Assembly (NCBI RefSeq): GCF_958295425.1
Contig: NC_081135.1
Location: 21,150,180-21,214,179, forward strand
Direction of reading: 5' to 3'
DNA: 64,000 nucleotides
From: Solea solea
Taxonomy: Eukaryota > Chordata > Actinopteri > Pleuronectiformes > Soleidae
The position numbers and the translations under genes were made by a program. Below, piece by piece: positions 11,456-24,700 of the stretch (position 1 is its first letter; the number at the start of each line of letters is the position of its first letter). The notes beneath the pieces are model-generated. The model did no database searches, was not told the origin of the DNA, and saw nothing but the letters and a program-made list of their open reading frames with translations.

Positions 11456-11912
11456 AGGATTTGTTTTGGTATGAAGTGTTGAGGATGTGGTCAAACAGCA
11501 TTGTTCAGTTCAGTGGTTTCTTTTTGTCCTACAGCCCTCTCCTCTCTGCGTGCCGCCCTCTACTGTACGTCGGCGGTAGAGCAACTTTCACTGCCAGAGA
11601 TGCAGTTGAGCAGACCTCCTGTATCACTGTGTTTTAAATGAGAACTCACATTACAGCAATAATATCTGCCAGTTTCAAAACTAGTAGCTACTGTATATGT
11701 TTTTCATTTCACTGTATTTCCTTTGGCATCAGATGCTTTATTTCCCTCGAGTTTCACATGGTAGGTTCAATTTGAAGTCTCAAATATGCTCATCTTTTGT
11801 TCCTTATCTTCATCTTAGTGCCATGAAAGCAGCTGAAGAGAAGTCTTGTCAACCTCCTATGTAACCATCTCATTTAATAGATTATCACACACGCTACAGT
11901 TTTCTCACTGGG

Positions 11913-12325
11913 TTAAAGGTCCAGTGTGTAAGGATTTGGGACATCTAATGGCGACACTGCAGATTGGAACAAATGGAAGACTCACTCGCTACCCGATCTC
12001 TATCAGAAACCCAATTTGTTCTGCACATGCACGATGCACAGCTGCTTCCTGTTGAAATAATTTGGCAGTTTCGGGGATTTTAAATAAAACATTTTGTTTT
12101 AGTCGTCATTCTTATAAAGTACATACACGTAAGGGTTTGCTTCTTTCGTTTTATGAAGGAGGCGACCACACCTGTCATATAACAATGACGCACTTTACAA
12201 AATGTGTTGAACAAATTGGGTTTCTGTTAACAGTTCTGTTATCAGGGAAAGATGCTGGCCTCTGCATACCAGAAAGAAGATTGTTCTCCTTTCTGCACAG
12301 TATTTATGGCACGCTGGACCTTTAC
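11913..12325 (+). mobile_element. Short inverted-repeat element, family A copy 1
   Basis: The left end TTAAAGGTCCAGTGTGTAAG and the right end CACGCTGGACCTTTA are inverted repeats. Inside lie GACATCTAATGG near the left end and CATACCAGAAAGAA in the middle, both also found in copies at 50.65-50.90 and 60.03-60.32 kb. No transposase, so it is non-autonomous. Confidence 0.75.
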
Positions 12326-14318
12326 GTGCCGAGATTCTAAACCTTGGATTTGTGGGACAGATAAACTGGTCTATACAATGTCCAAAAATAGTTTCAATTT
12401 AGTCTGCTACCCTTAAGTTATTCTACAACTCTATAATCAACATAAGAGAAACAGGTGAATAAGTGGCTTAAACAATCAGTTGATTATCAACATTGGTGAC
12501 TTGTGTCAGTCAGCGAATATACTGGTTTATAAAATTTCACAAAATATCCAAACCATTTTGTCATGACACAGTTCTAATTGTGTGACTTAGCAATGAGCTG
12601 TTGTGCCTTGGTACTCAATTACTGTTAAGTTGACTGAAATGTGTGCAACCAGCCACAGTAGCTTTTATCCCCGAGATGTGGTCTAGACTGCCCTCTGCTG
12701 GCACATGGTTGAGGTCAATAGTAAATGTAACGTGAAGATTCCTCTGGCAGTCTTTGGCTGCTGATAATATGTGACCACTTTGATGCTCTCTCTTCTTTGA
12801 GTGGTTGTGTGTTTATTTGTGTCTGTGACAGCTTTATTTTGTTTAATGCACTTTATTATAAGTCAGTAACACAAGACTTTCCAGAGGCAACTGCTGGAAA
12901 AATATGTTAATAACACAGTTCTTCATATTAGAAGGAACCCAGTCGACCGAAGCTGATCTCAGTTGACACCGTCAAACCAAAACTGCTATTTAAGACCAAC
13001 GCTGTTTTACGTTTGCAATGAAGTAGCACTTGAAAAAGTAGCAAATCACTGTTTTTTGAGGGCCGAGTTGCTCAACACCAACACTCCTGTGCTGTTAAAG
13101 GAAAATGTTTCAGATGAACTCTTTTTAAAATGTATTAAAAATAACTACTGAATTGCATACCATGAATTTCCTTTTCCTCTTTTGCATTTGAATGACCTGA
13201 TGTATTATTTCCCTCAATTAATTCCATTAAAGGATTTTAAACACAACTGTGGCCCTTTTCTTCTGTGTGTATTAAAATCGGACAAAGCTTGAGATGTAGT
13301 AAGAAGAAATACAGAATGTTTACAGTCATTTTAAACATCTTTTAAGACAAAAGATTCAAAGACATGAATATACACATTACAGGTGGAGCACAGGTTGGTA
13401 TTACTCCAGAAACAGGAACGCAAGATGGTCAACATGAAAAAAAAGCAGTGATGCCGAGGAGAAACAAATGAAGAAACACTTGAAAAAACATGACCAAGCC
13501 GTACTTGATATTCTGAATATTTTGTAATAATAGGTTTCTAACTGGCAAAGTAGCTTTAGAACATATGAGGTGCATCTTTGTCATTTCTTTGGCTCGACCT
13601 CTCTTAGAGCTTCATTTACAAAATCCTGTGTATTAAATTACTTGAAAAAAGAATCTTAAAAGAAATATGGAGAAAAGAATATGCTGTGTATGCTTCAAAC
13701 TTCAATTATCTTAATCTTGCGCCAAATGTCCAAAATCAGGCAAGAGCCTTTAACAAGAAATACCAGGCATGAATGAATTTGGTAAAAAAAAAAAAGAAAC
13801 ACATTTTACGTTTTTCTTTTTGCAAATGAACACGAAACAAACGTACGCTCTGCGCAGCAGGAGCAAACTCTCCTTATCCTCTTGTATGAACTGAACACCA
13901 AATGACTACGATTCAATAAAAGGAAATTGTTGCAAATAAGAAACAGTTGCAAAACCAACTCAGGAAAAATACCATTTGCATCAGATGACGCCAAGGACAC
14001 AGATTTCGAAAAAACAATTAACAACCAACCAAACTTCAGTTGCTGAGCTTCTGAATGAGGGATTCTATCTCAAACTCCCCACTTCTGCCACCCCTCTGAC
14101 AGACTGCCATCCACGTGAACCATGCATACACTCACGCACTAACTTTCCTGCACATATACACAGTCTGTCGTTGGCTGCTGGGGCATCAGGCAGATCCCGG
14201 GGTCTAGCCTTCAAGGTGAGATAAGGTCTCCGATCTGCAGCAGCCGTGGAGAGGTTCCAGCTCTGGGTAGCAACTGCGCCCTCCTCCATCTCCCACAGCC
14301 AATCACGACTTCTGACCT

Positions 14319-14549
14319 CTACTTTCCCTCTCCAGACTCTGCCTCCTTGGCAAGGCCACGGATGGACAGGTCGTACACCACCTCTTCAATTTTCTTGACG
14401 TCGTACTTCAGACCGTCGTAGCGCTTCCGCAGCGGGTCATTCTTCAGATTGAGCAGGCGGAAGCCGGAGTCTAGCTCGTTGATGAAGTTGGAGATACGGA
14501 GTGGCCGGTTGTAGTCTCCTGCTGTGACGCTGTTCACTGCCAGCCGCGA
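14319..14549 (-). CDS. tsn: tsn exon 6 (C-terminus)
   Basis: Acceptor read as CCAG on the minus strand; phase 0 start at SRLAVNSVTAGDY; stop TAG at 14321-14319. Codes residues 152-227, including the Leu-rich dimerisation and octamer helices. Confidence 0.97.
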   Translation of the reverse strand, partial: SRLAVNSVTAGDYNRPLRISNFINELDSGFRLLNLKNDPLRKRYDGLKYDVKKIEEVVYDLSIRGLAKEAESGEGK

Positions 14550-17176
14550 CTGGAGGTACATCATCATGTATTAAACACAAAGCTTAAACATATCGATTGG
14601 CTAATTTATTAGGTTTAACTGCTTATTAATGCAAATATCTAATCAGCCAATCACATAGTAGCAAGTCAGAGCAGTTTGGCATGTAGATGTGGTCAAAAAC
14701 AAACTGCTGAAGCTCAAACTGCACGACAGAATGGAGAAGAAATGTGATGTCTTTGACATTGAATGTAGCGTGGTTGTTAATGGCAGACTGGCTGATCTGA
14801 GTATTGCAGAAACTGCTGATCTACTGGGAATTTTGCCACCAACCATCGCAAGAGTTTACAGAAAATGGTTAGAAAACGAGAGAATATCGATAATTATCTT
14901 GGTGTAAAAGCCTGGTTGATGCCAGAAACTGATTCAAAATATTAGAAAGGACTCATTAAATCTACTGTATGCAGAAGAGCATATCTGAGTGCACAGCACA
15001 TTGAACTTTGAAGCTGATGGACTACAGCAGCAGAAGACCACACTCATACTTCATTCACTGTCATATATGTGTCCTAAAGTGGCCATTGAGTGCAGTTTAT
15101 AATGTGCAAGCGGACATTTCGAACCCACAAGTCATTTGTTTTGGCTCCACATTCCATAGTGTGTAAACACATCATTGTAAACACATCTAGACTAAGGGCA
15201 GTGGCTGACATGCCTTTATATCAAATGTATTTAAATATGTTTCTAAATTTAGCTTATTATTTTTTTTTACTGTATTTATAAATGACCTGAGTCCAATCAT
15301 AAAGATAAGGAGACAGAAATGATGATTGTTTCAGACCTAGCACGCTGCTAATCTAACATATCTACACATATCTATAATCTATACAGCAATTACAAAACAC
15401 TCACCAGTTCACTCGCCATGATCAGCACACCTGCCAGGTAATCCTCAACATCCAGGTGAAAGCCTCTCTCTCGCACCACCTCAACTGAAGAGGGCAGAGC
15501 AAAAAGGAGGAGAGTAAGGCCACATTTCCCACTGACAAGTACACACCAACACACAAACTGCTACTTACTGCCAAGGATCTTAGCCACCTCCTCCCGAGTG
15601 ACAAGCGCTTCACTCTCCAGGTAGACGACAAAGGCTGCTAAGAAAACCGAGCGCTGCAGGACAAACCTCCAGTGTTCGTGGAACCTTAAGTGGGATCAAA
15701 GAGATCAGATTAAGACCCACCCAGTGTTTATTACAAGCATTTAACAGAAAGCAATAAAACTACAAGAGATCCAAAAACATATTTAACAAGAACAACAACA
15801 AGTGCAGTCTGAGGTTTTCAAATATTTGTACTTTACTAACCAAAATTGAAATGACTTGTGAGTGCACCATTAAAGGAGATTAGTGTTAGTGCTGATGATG
15901 ATTCTATTAATACCAAAATATCAGTCACAGCAAGTTTAGCTCTGGTTAAACAATAGTAAATTTAGATCAAACCATGTTCAGCATGAAGAAAATGAGTTAG
16001 GCAGCAGAAAATGTTCAAGCAGATATGTCAATATGTGAGAAGATGAGCCTCTGTTATTACTGAGAAGGTGGAACGATTAACAGGGCTAAAATATAATATA
16101 TTATTATATGATTTACTTTGTAAAGTGAGCACACAAAGCATGAGCTGAAAAGTGACTCATACCTGTAATACTGCTCCATGGGAAATTTTGTTTTGAGGTC
16201 TGCAATGTGTGTCCTGACTGTGCAGAACAACTCGCGCGCCTTTGCACATTTATTGGGAACTGAGGAGAAACATAGGTCAAATTTGGGGGAATACACCATT
16301 AAGTTCACATAAATCCATTCACTCAAATCAAGTCAAATACTTACTTTCCTTGAATCCACTTGGTTGGTGGACACTTTGGAGTACGGTGAGTATTTCTCTA
16401 GCAGTCTGCTCCAGTATCTGAACCACCTTACGAATATCCTATAAAAAAAGGAGGGTGAACTATTCAGCAAAGGTTATGTTTATTCGATTGTTTTTCAAAG
16501 AGAAAGACAAATCTTAGGCAATGACTGAGACTTTCACATAAAGTCTAGGTTCAGTAACTTAGGGCTGCAAGTAACTATAAAATCATTACATGTTTCCATT
16601 ATTATGTTGAATATTATTATTAATTATGTAATTGATAATCAGTTCATTGGTTACTGTATACTCAATCATCGAATAGCTGTTGCAAGCCTTAACTAATGCA
16701 ATGCAATTATTGTGAGCTGAATTTAGCCAACAAGCAGGTGTAAATAAACTATGCCGAAATAATGCACGTACAAAATAGTGGTGAGAAATTAAGCTACTAC
16801 ATTTAAAGCACAGATGATGACAGCATGACAGCAATAAACGTACATTTTTTTTAATGAGTGTTTGTCTTTGTCTGCTGGACTGTGCTGAGCGTGTGTAAAG
16901 TATGACAACCACAGTCTCTCAATTGGTAATCTATTGTTAAAGTGACATGTCTATTACTGAAGGCCTTGCTGCATTATAAGTAGAACATCTGTCTTGTTTA
17001 AACCATTATTATTATTCTGTGAAGTAAAATGTGTTGACAGGATTTCGGCTTTTGTTAGCAGCTAGCCAAACGTCTGTGAGAGCTACCGCTGACGGGCTCT
17101 ACGGTATTACCTCTCTGGTTTCCTGGTCGGCGTCCAGGAAACCCTGGATGTAACCGAACATCTCGGTGACAGACAT
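14319..17176 (-). CDS. tsn: Translin
   Basis: Translin is a single-strand DNA/RNA-binding protein. With its partner TRAX it forms C3PO, the endoribonuclease that removes siRNA passenger strands and processes tRNA fragments; translin is the non-catalytic scaffold. Six coding exons on the minus strand (17176-17111, 16438-16345, 16259-16163, 15684-15569, 15484-15405, 14549-14319) join in frame with canonical splice sites to 227 aa, against 228 in human. Visible hallmarks: N-terminus MSVTEMFGYIQGF; RFHEHWRF at residues 86-93, the basic nucleic-acid-binding segment; the HLDVEDYLAGVLIMASELSR helix; and the Leu-rich C-terminal helices with INELDSGFRLLNLKND. The last residues (AKEAESGEGK) diverge from mammals, as expected for that tail. 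Identification is essentially certain. Confidence 0.97.
14550..15404 (-). other. tsn intron 5
   Basis: 855 bp, more than half of it taken up by a decayed Tc1-like transposon lying antisense to tsn. Confidence 0.8.
14594..15105 (+). mobile_element. Decayed Tc1-like transposon
   Basis: The left end reads GGCTAATTTATTAGG and the right end CCTAAAGTGGCC, the degenerate inverted ends of a Tc1-type element common in fish. An open frame at 14689-14907 keeps the helix-turn-helix of the transposase N-terminus (LSIAETADLLGI). Further on, DNA that codes the RRPH-containing part in intact relatives (about 14970-15045) is interrupted by stops, and the DDE catalytic region is absent. A dead, internally deleted copy. 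Confidence 0.8.
15405..15484 (-). CDS. tsn: tsn exon 5
   Basis: 80 nt, donor GTGAGT. Codes IEVVRERGFHLDVEDYLAG and on to the ASEL helix. Confidence 0.95.
15569..15684 (-). CDS. tsn: tsn exon 4
   Basis: 116 nt, donor GTAAGT. Codes FHEHWRFVLQRSVFLAAFVV to EEVAKILG, the nucleic-acid-binding helix and following hydrophobic helix. Confidence 0.95.
16163..16259 (-). CDS. tsn: tsn exon 3
   Basis: 97 nt, donor GTATGA. Codes PNKCAKARELFCTVRTHIAD to MEQYYR. Confidence 0.95.
16345..16438 (-). CDS. tsn: tsn exon 2
   Basis: 94 nt, donor GTAAGT. Codes DIRKVVQILEQTAREILTVL to the HQPSGFKE segment. Confidence 0.95.
16558..16720 (+). repeat. AT-rich interspersed repeat in tsn intron 1
   Basis: The head AGGGCTGCAAGTAACT, followed by ATTA/TAAT-rich sequence, matches a repeat head I know from fish genomes. 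A reverse-oriented related piece ends in GTTTCAGCTCTA at about 34410-34480. Confidence 0.5.
17111..17176 (-). CDS. tsn: tsn exon 1 (start codon)
   Basis: ATG at 17176-17174, donor GTAATA. Codes the first 22 residues ending QETRE. Start chosen because it matches the family N-terminus exactly. Confidence 0.95.
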
Positions 17177-17340
17177 TTCTGCTCGGTCAAACTGAGGAGG
17201 ATGATGATGTTGAGGCGTCCGCGGCTAGTTCAGACGAACATCAGCGTGCACGAGACCCGTCGCTGCCGCTCAAACTGGCGCGTGGAGATGACATCACCAC
17301 TTCGCCACAACGTCACGTTGTAGTCGTTCAGAAAATCTTG
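17177..17340 (-). promoter_or_regulatory. Probable tsn promoter region
   Basis: GC-richer than its surroundings, with several CpGs and two CRE-like cores (TGACATCA at 17288-17295 and a CGTCACG at 17310-17316). No TATA box seen. Typical of a housekeeping promoter; inferred from position. Confidence 0.4.
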
Positions 17341-18350
17341 AATGTCCATCCATCCATTTTCTACCGCTTATCAAAGTGAATACGCGCGTGTAATTATTGA
17401 TACCTTTATTTTTTTGATACGTGATTATTGTTTATAAACAACACAACAGCACATACTGTATTTTGTTTTTGGCTCTTATGTCTTACTTTGGGGCAGTTAA
17501 CAATTCTGGGAAACAAATATGTATTATTCTTTGGAGAGACCCAGGTTGAGAGTCTAAACCAAACAAAATATATTTTATAAATTATAATCCTTATTATTAA
17601 CTCTATAATTAGCTCTTTTGACTTTACTCGGCCTGTATCCTTTCTGAGTCTTTATTAATCAACAAAAAATCTCATACAATCCCCAATCTTAAACAACCTG
17701 AAACATATTCCAGGACTTTCTAAGAATGTTGACATGAACAAATTACAATGTGATGTAATGTAATACAGGCCAAGAAAAACATGATTCCTTTACAAGGCTC
17801 AGTGTGTAAGTGCTTAATTAATGAAGAGAAACTGCTTTGTTTCCTGGGCAGAAATGTAATAACCCCTCTCCTAAACTTGCTTGGATTTATTCTGGGAAAG
17901 ACACGCTGCATTACCTCATTCAGCCTGTTGATGGAGCCAAAGGAGACACCTTGGGCATGTTGCCTTCAAGTGCTCCTGGAAAACAGACTACTAGCAACAA
18001 TAAATGGCTAATACATGTTCTTAGGATATCTTTCTTATGTAGGTGGAGAGAATAGCCACATACACACAGTCAAAACAAAAATACGTCAAACGTAAACCTA
18101 ATATAGATAAATAAATCATTAGATTTCATGAAAATGTCAATTAAGTTTGAGGAATTCCACTTTTATCCTATGGAAGTGCATCCTAATAATAGTGTTCCAG
18201 TTTGATAACATGTAGGCCGGGTATGGATGCGTTGAAATTATTTTTTATTGTCAACGGGTTTATTGTATTTAAGTATTATGAATAAACTTGTGGTTCTGAA
18301 TTTGTAACGAGCTCCATACATTTTAACGTCTTCTCATTCCCAGAGACTAA
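17341..18350. other. Intergenic between tsn and fam124a (head to head)
   Basis: About 1.5 kb separates the two start codons. A short repeat head (CCATCCATCCATTTTCTACC) at 17346-17371 is the only recognised feature; the rest is AT-rich and featureless. Confidence 0.6.
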
Positions 18351-18355
18351 GAAGT

Positions 18356-18382
18356 AAGAAAGAAAGAAAGAAAGAAAGAAAG
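18356..18382 (+). repeat. (GAAA)n microsatellite
   Basis: About seven GAAA/AAAG units, roughly 275 bp upstream of the fam124a start codon, near or within its promoter or 5' UTR. Confidence 0.9.
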
Positions 18383-18657
18383 CTGTTCCTGGTAGTTGTC
18401 AAATTTCCCACGGCTCTCGAAGGCATCAGCTCAGAGCGCAACTGACGCAGCAGAGCAGCGGAGATTCTCAGTCAGACTCAGTCGCCTGTTGTTCTTACTA
18501 GATCTTTTCACACGACTCATTACAGACCAGGCTGTCTGTCCTTTCATGTTAACTCTCTTATTTATCTGCCGTGCTTGTGAAAACCTTGTTTTATTCGTTG
18601 CACCAGGACTTTAGTTTGAAGCCATGCAGCTGACTTATGTTCAGTCGAGCCTCTGAG

Positions 18658-18713
18658 ATGGAGAAAACCTCAGCAGAAGATGACTGCGTGGATTCAGGAG
18701 CCGAAACTGGAGG
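18658..18713 (+). CDS. fam124a: fam124a exon 1 (start codon)
   Basis: ATG at 18658; donor GTGAGT at 18714. Codes MEKTSAEDDCVDSGAETG and ends two bases into a Gly codon. Confidence 0.9.
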
Positions 18714-21700
18714 GTGAGTGAAGCAGAAATCACACAGAGAAGTGAGTGACTGATCGTGGATGTAATTAACAATACATGCATATTCACATGTTCTGGGCTT
18801 GATGTAGTTTTAGGACTTTTTAACAGTGTAATTGAAGTGAATAAGGAAATCCGTTAGTGAATTAAATGTGCCGAATGAAAGCGAGTATGCGAAAAACTTT
18901 TAGTGCTTTTTAAATGTAGCCACGCGAGCTGTATAACTTGTCAGATGAAGTATACAAAATTAAATTGACAACTTTTTGAATTTTGTTTGGTGTTATGGAA
19001 CAGAACGAAGGGGTTTCCGCTGGGAATATGTGACATTAGTATGCACTTCAGTCTAGTTATTAAATCATGGGTGTGTTGTCAAACAGTGTGCAGGATCAGT
19101 CTAAATAAATCCACACACATGTAATGATGCCAAATATACTGTGTGTAGTTAAATGTTATATTTCTGGATGTGGAAAGTTTAATCACCAGCTCAGTTGTTA
19201 ATGTTGTCGCTGAAGGTGGATGTTCACTCAGTGCTGCTTTGATGTTAGAGAGTTAAATGAATTATTGTGTTGTTCACTTTGTTTCCAGCCAGTAAACAAA
19301 AGTTGTGCCACAGTCTCTCCTGCGGTAGGCACACAACTGCTTGATGTGGCTTTGTTGTTGTTTTGAAGGGTGTGTGTCTTTGTGTGTGCGTGCGCGCGCA
19401 CTTGTATTTGTTACCTCTTTAGGACCTTTTCTGGCATAAACACTACCCTTGTCAGGACCAGTTGTCCTCATGGAGACAAATGAGGGCAAAACCTGATTTC
19501 TGGGGATAGGTTTAGGGCTAAGATTTGAATTGTGGTTAGATTAAGGTGAGGGAGAACACTTTGTTTAGGCTGCCCAAATGAATGGAGGTCAATGCAGTGT
19601 CCTAAGAAGAATAGCTGTGTAAACCTGTATGTGTGTGTGTGTTTACGTGAGAGACCCTTGATGACTCACAACCCCATGTAAGACACTATAATCAAAACAT
19701 GTAGACTTCAGAGATGGTTGTTTACAAGCAAAGTTACACCAGTTTGTGATTTGTTTTGCTTTCTAAATGCTCGCGAATTGCATCAAAGAGTCATGAAGAA
19801 ATGTCTTAGGCCACATCTACACAGAGTAGTACATGGAACATGCCGATGTGTCCTTGGGCAAGACACTTAGTGGCCTACGTTGCTCCTCATACATAGATGC
19901 GCTGTATGAAAGTGTGGGTGAATGGCAAAAGTGTAAAGCAACTTTGAGTGGTCCTCAAGACTAGAAAAGCATTATATAAATACAGACCATTTACCAATCA
20001 GGTCTGTAAATGGTGCTAAATGATAGGAGACAACAACAGTGGTGCCAACTTAGAGACTTTGTTGCTATATGTAGCAACTTTACAGACCTTCAGACCTTAC
20101 GAATACGAGCGAGTCGCGACGTTATGGCATAACCCTAACTACTTTCCGACAAGGAAATGGCCAGTACTGCCTGAGTAGCCTCGAGTGAGCTTCATCTAAC
20201 TGTATTTACTGCGGGTGGAGATTTGGTCTGACTGTAAACACAGAGGGAGAGAAACACTATGAACACACAGAGAACACAGAGTCACAGAGTAAGGACGAGC
20301 TGTGGATGTGCAGTGCAGCTGACTGTGTGCACAACAATCACTCATCTGTTCATTCAAGTAAAAATAGTGTCTGTGATAATATGTTTGTTATCGCCTCTCC
20401 CTATTTTACTAATCAGTTTCACTGTTAATCTTCAACACTTTTTTTTTTCTTAACCTCCGTGTCTGAAGTCACTGAGGACAGGACATGTTCTAGTGCTATA
20501 GGTTCTAGGTTCTAGTGCTATCTGCCGTCTTTGACTTTAGTTACCTTTTATTGAAAGTAGTTTTCTACCCTGCCAAATCATTTCCAAGGATGCCGTTAAC
20601 AATGGCGTCATCTGACGATATATGGATAGTGAATGCCAGCGCAAGAGAGAGGTGGGATTTAAAGGGCTCTCTATCCCTTATATACACACCGTTGACATCA
20701 TTAATTAATTTGTTTGATCAAAAAAAACAGAAGAGTCACCCAGGTGATAATCACAGAGCTGATCCTTCCATCCTTGACTGATTCACTTCCTGTTCACATC
20801 CCTTGTGCTCAGTCATTTTCCTCAGAATATCAGCCAATATGAACCATCAACCCCCTCCAATCAATCATTTCAGTGGCTTTATGGATGTACGATATTGGAG
20901 TTTCTGCCGATATCCGATATGCCGGTATAGCGGGAGTGCTTGGGTCAATAACCGATACCGATGTATATGTCTTTCCTTTTGCCCAACTGCAGAGGTAATT
21001 TAGTCTCTTCTGTAGTGAAATTAACATAATACTTGGAGGTAGCAGATTTCCAGCCCCCTATTTTAGTCATTAGTCATAATGGCAGATCTTTGCCTATGTC
21101 CGATAATACGTTTGAAAGCCAATATCTGCCGATACCGATGTTAATAATAATAATAATAATATCGCGCATCCCTTAAATATTGTACGATTACTACTATTGA
21201 TAGAAAAATAACATCCAGTAAAACATTTATACAGGAAGACAAGATCTTAAAAAAATAAATAATGAATGGGAGCTCTAAGGTGTGTGGATCCTTTCCTTGT
21301 GTTGAAAGTCCACCTAAACCGTAGGCCTAAGACATTCATATTGTGAATCCTCAAAGAGTTGTTCTGGTAATATAATTAGCATATACTACAGCCTTTTGTA
21401 TAGTGTCGCAAGAGAAGAATAATGGGGTTTTCATACTCTGAAATCATGAATCTAATGTTGGAAAGAGCAGCCCATGCACTCACCTCTCACTCACTGAGAT
21501 TTACTACTTAGTCCCAACATTGAAATGCTGCCAAACATCATGGAACATTGACAGCTAATGAACCAGATACTTTTCCTAGAAGTGGGGAGGGAACGCACCA
21601 GATCTCAATCTTGGATTTACAGTGTACTAATTGCTGTGCTCTATATCTTCAGTATCTTTACTTGTCAATTGTTCACTGAAGTACTGCGTTAATTATAGTG

Positions 21701-24700
21701 CGGCTCGAGCCACTTTCTTTCTGTCCAAACCTGACCGAGCCCGAGAGAATGTTGCCCAAACCCGATTCAAATCTGACACATGTCCTGTACTTTTGTCGGA
21801 GCCTGACCTAAACCCAACACAGTTAGAGTAACCTGCAGCATATACTGCATGCAGGTCGTTGTTAGCGTTTATTTTAGTTAAAGACAAAATCTGTATCATT
21901 ATGTCCAAGAGGGAGCAGTGACTAGCCCAATGACCACACATGCAGCACATATACTGTACACACAAGTCACCAGCACTTTAGACAGTGCACCTGTTTATTA
22001 AATGTTTACACTGTATTTTCAATAAAGCAGTTAAAAAAACACACTTGAATTCACCCAAACTAGTGTGTAAAGATCTCTGCCCCCTGCTGGCCAAACCAAT
22101 GTAGCGGTGGTGAACCTTTGCCTGCCGTTCACTTCCATTCTTTTCAAACAGGGAGCAAATAAAACATTAGCTTCGTGTGGTGAAGCAAATCTGCAGCATT
22201 GCTTCGTGTGGAGTTCAACTTTGATCATATTTTACCGGTGACTTCACAGGTTCAGCCAGTGTTAGCTATGTTTGTACAGCTGTCATTGGCTTAAGTTGTC
22301 AAAGTGAGCCAAGATGGAGGAGACCCGTAGGAGCTGTGTCAAACCAGCTGGTACTTTATTCAATCAGTGTTGATTTGTTTAGCCCTTTACCACACCCATA
22401 AGGTACCTAATGTGCTTATTGATAAAATAAGAATCAATAAAAGAAACAAAAATTATCTGAAAATAAACCTTAAGAGTAGAAGGAAAGTGTCACAGTTGCT
22501 ACTAGGTTTTAAAGGCCAATCTGAATAAATACGTTTTAAGTTTGGCTTTAAAAGGTGACTTGAGGAGAGCAACACCCTGTTATTTTCACTTAAGGTTAAG
22601 ATCTCTGTCAAGTTACAAGACTCTTAATTGCTTTAAAAACGAACAGTAAAACCTTAAAATCAATTCTAAAATTAAATGGGCAGACAGTGAAGAGCGTGAA
22701 GACAGAGATGATTGGTTAAGACCAGCATAAAGTACATTATAATAGTCGATTCGAGAGCTAATTAAATGTGTGTTAAATCCTGCATCATGTGCCCCTAAAA
22801 GAACATGTAGTTTACATAGTTTACAATAAACCCTTTATGGGCGACTGCCCTGTGGAAGCAGCATGACAATGTACTGTATAAGGCTACATTTACACAACTT
22901 TCACTTTCACTTTCACCTTGTTGTCAGTCTCATAATAGAAATCCTCATTCTTACTTTTCAGGAAAGAGTCAACTTCCTGTTTTTACCAGCACATGCTCAG
23001 TGAACCTGAATCCTCTTTCAATTTGGATGTTGATTTGGATGCGTATTACTTCTGTAACTTATAATGCAGAGCTTTTATGAGTCATTGTTTGGAACAGTTG
23101 CATGTTTTAAGATCTGCTTCTTAATGTGAAGTGTCTTTCTATCGTCATACATGCTCTCCATCCCTACGCTCACTTCCTGCATCTCTACTTCAGTCAAAGT
23201 ATGCGCCACGTGAATGAATTTCCCCTTTCCATATGTATAAGAGTAAAAAACCCTTCGGACTAATTCCTGGTCTCTGTGCAGTCAAACGTTCTGTGCGTGA
23301 CCAGGCAGATGCCTGTCTTCGCTTCTCTTTGGGTTTATTGTCTTTGGGCGGAGATGAAACGAGACAGTGTGGCCAGACTGGGAACACTAAGTGAGATGCT
23401 AACCAGCACGGCTGGGGTAGTTCTGCCAAACACACACACACCCATGAGAGCCATCAGAACAGACATGCAACTGCGCATACTACAACCTCAAACTCTATTC
23501 ATGACTTTAAAAAGGCAGATTGCACCGTGTTTTTTTTTCTCTCTCCACATTCCCTCATTTTCCTCCATATTAAGGAGTAAGCGTGTGCGTCTCCGTCTGG
23601 AAAACCCCTGAAACTTTACAATCCGCTCTTTCTCTATTCTTCCCCTCTGCAGTACCCCGTCATCTTTGCTTTTTACCTCTCTCTGTTCTCATCTGCCTCT
23701 TTTCACATTCTTGTCCACTCTTTTCTCTGCACTGCCAATGCTCGTTAGTTAGATTGATAACCGCCTGTGGCAGGAAACAGGCTCGATCCTCTGTTTCCCG
23801 CCGTCCTGCAGCTCCAGTCGAGGCCTTATTCATTTACAAACGGAGTCATAGTGTGTGTATGTGTAGGAACAGCCTCCTCTGGTTGTCAGCTGACTCTTGT
23901 GGGACTAATATTTTCAGGATGTGTAGTAAACATGTGAGCTGAGTTTTCACAGATGGTGGGGACATGGATTAATCAATCAGTCGGGTTGTATCTGGGCACA
24001 CATGCCTCTTACATGCTGCCTGCTAAACGGATATTTGTGTAATTGCATAAAATTGTCAGACTTTAACGCTCAGAGATCAGATTAGTGGGAATCTAATTCT
24101 GCTCCTGTTCCAGTTCAAAGATGGGAATTTGAGATTAGACCCATTTGAGGGAGAATTTATGTGAGCATATGTCTGTTCCCCGCAGTGGAAGAAATAAGAT
24201 CCTTTACTTCAAGAAAATCTTTGAGATTTAGATTAAAACAAACATGACTCTTGTTTCTGCAAATTACGTGTGGAGCTGTAACATAAATATGAAAGGCAGG
24301 AAAACCTGTCCCTTTGACATACTCTATATGTGTCTTGGGAGATGTTATTGCTTTCCAAAATTCCCAATATTTCCATTTAGGGGTGGGAATCACAGGGTAC
24401 CTCATGAAGCGATACATGGTCCAGGATACCAATATCAATATATTGTAAGACAATCATCCATACGTCAAGATATCTGTCTGAATAAAACAAATAGTCTGTG
24501 AAAACGTAAAAGTGCAGGATTTCTCTTTTTATTCACAACATAGAGAACATAGTGCATAACGTCTATGTATTGAACATCTTTAACGTAGTTTTCTCTGCTA
24601 TTATCCCGCTGTAAACTCCCTCTTCTTCTGCCAGGTAACTTCCACGCAACTTTCCCTCATTCATTGAGGTCGCCAAGAGGGGACATGAAGTAGTGACACA

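Larger units (their letters stand above)
11035..14318. other. Convergent 3' region between RhoGEF and translin
   Basis: Should contain both 3' UTRs. Holds a 21-G homopolymer at 11435-11455 and a MITE-like element at 11913-12325. No coding exon seen. I could not pick a polyadenylation site for either gene with confidence. Confidence 0.6.

Noticed and set aside
14689..14907. Independent small gene with a helix-turn-helix
   Set aside because: It is the N-terminal remnant of a Tc1-like transposase between degenerate inverted ends.
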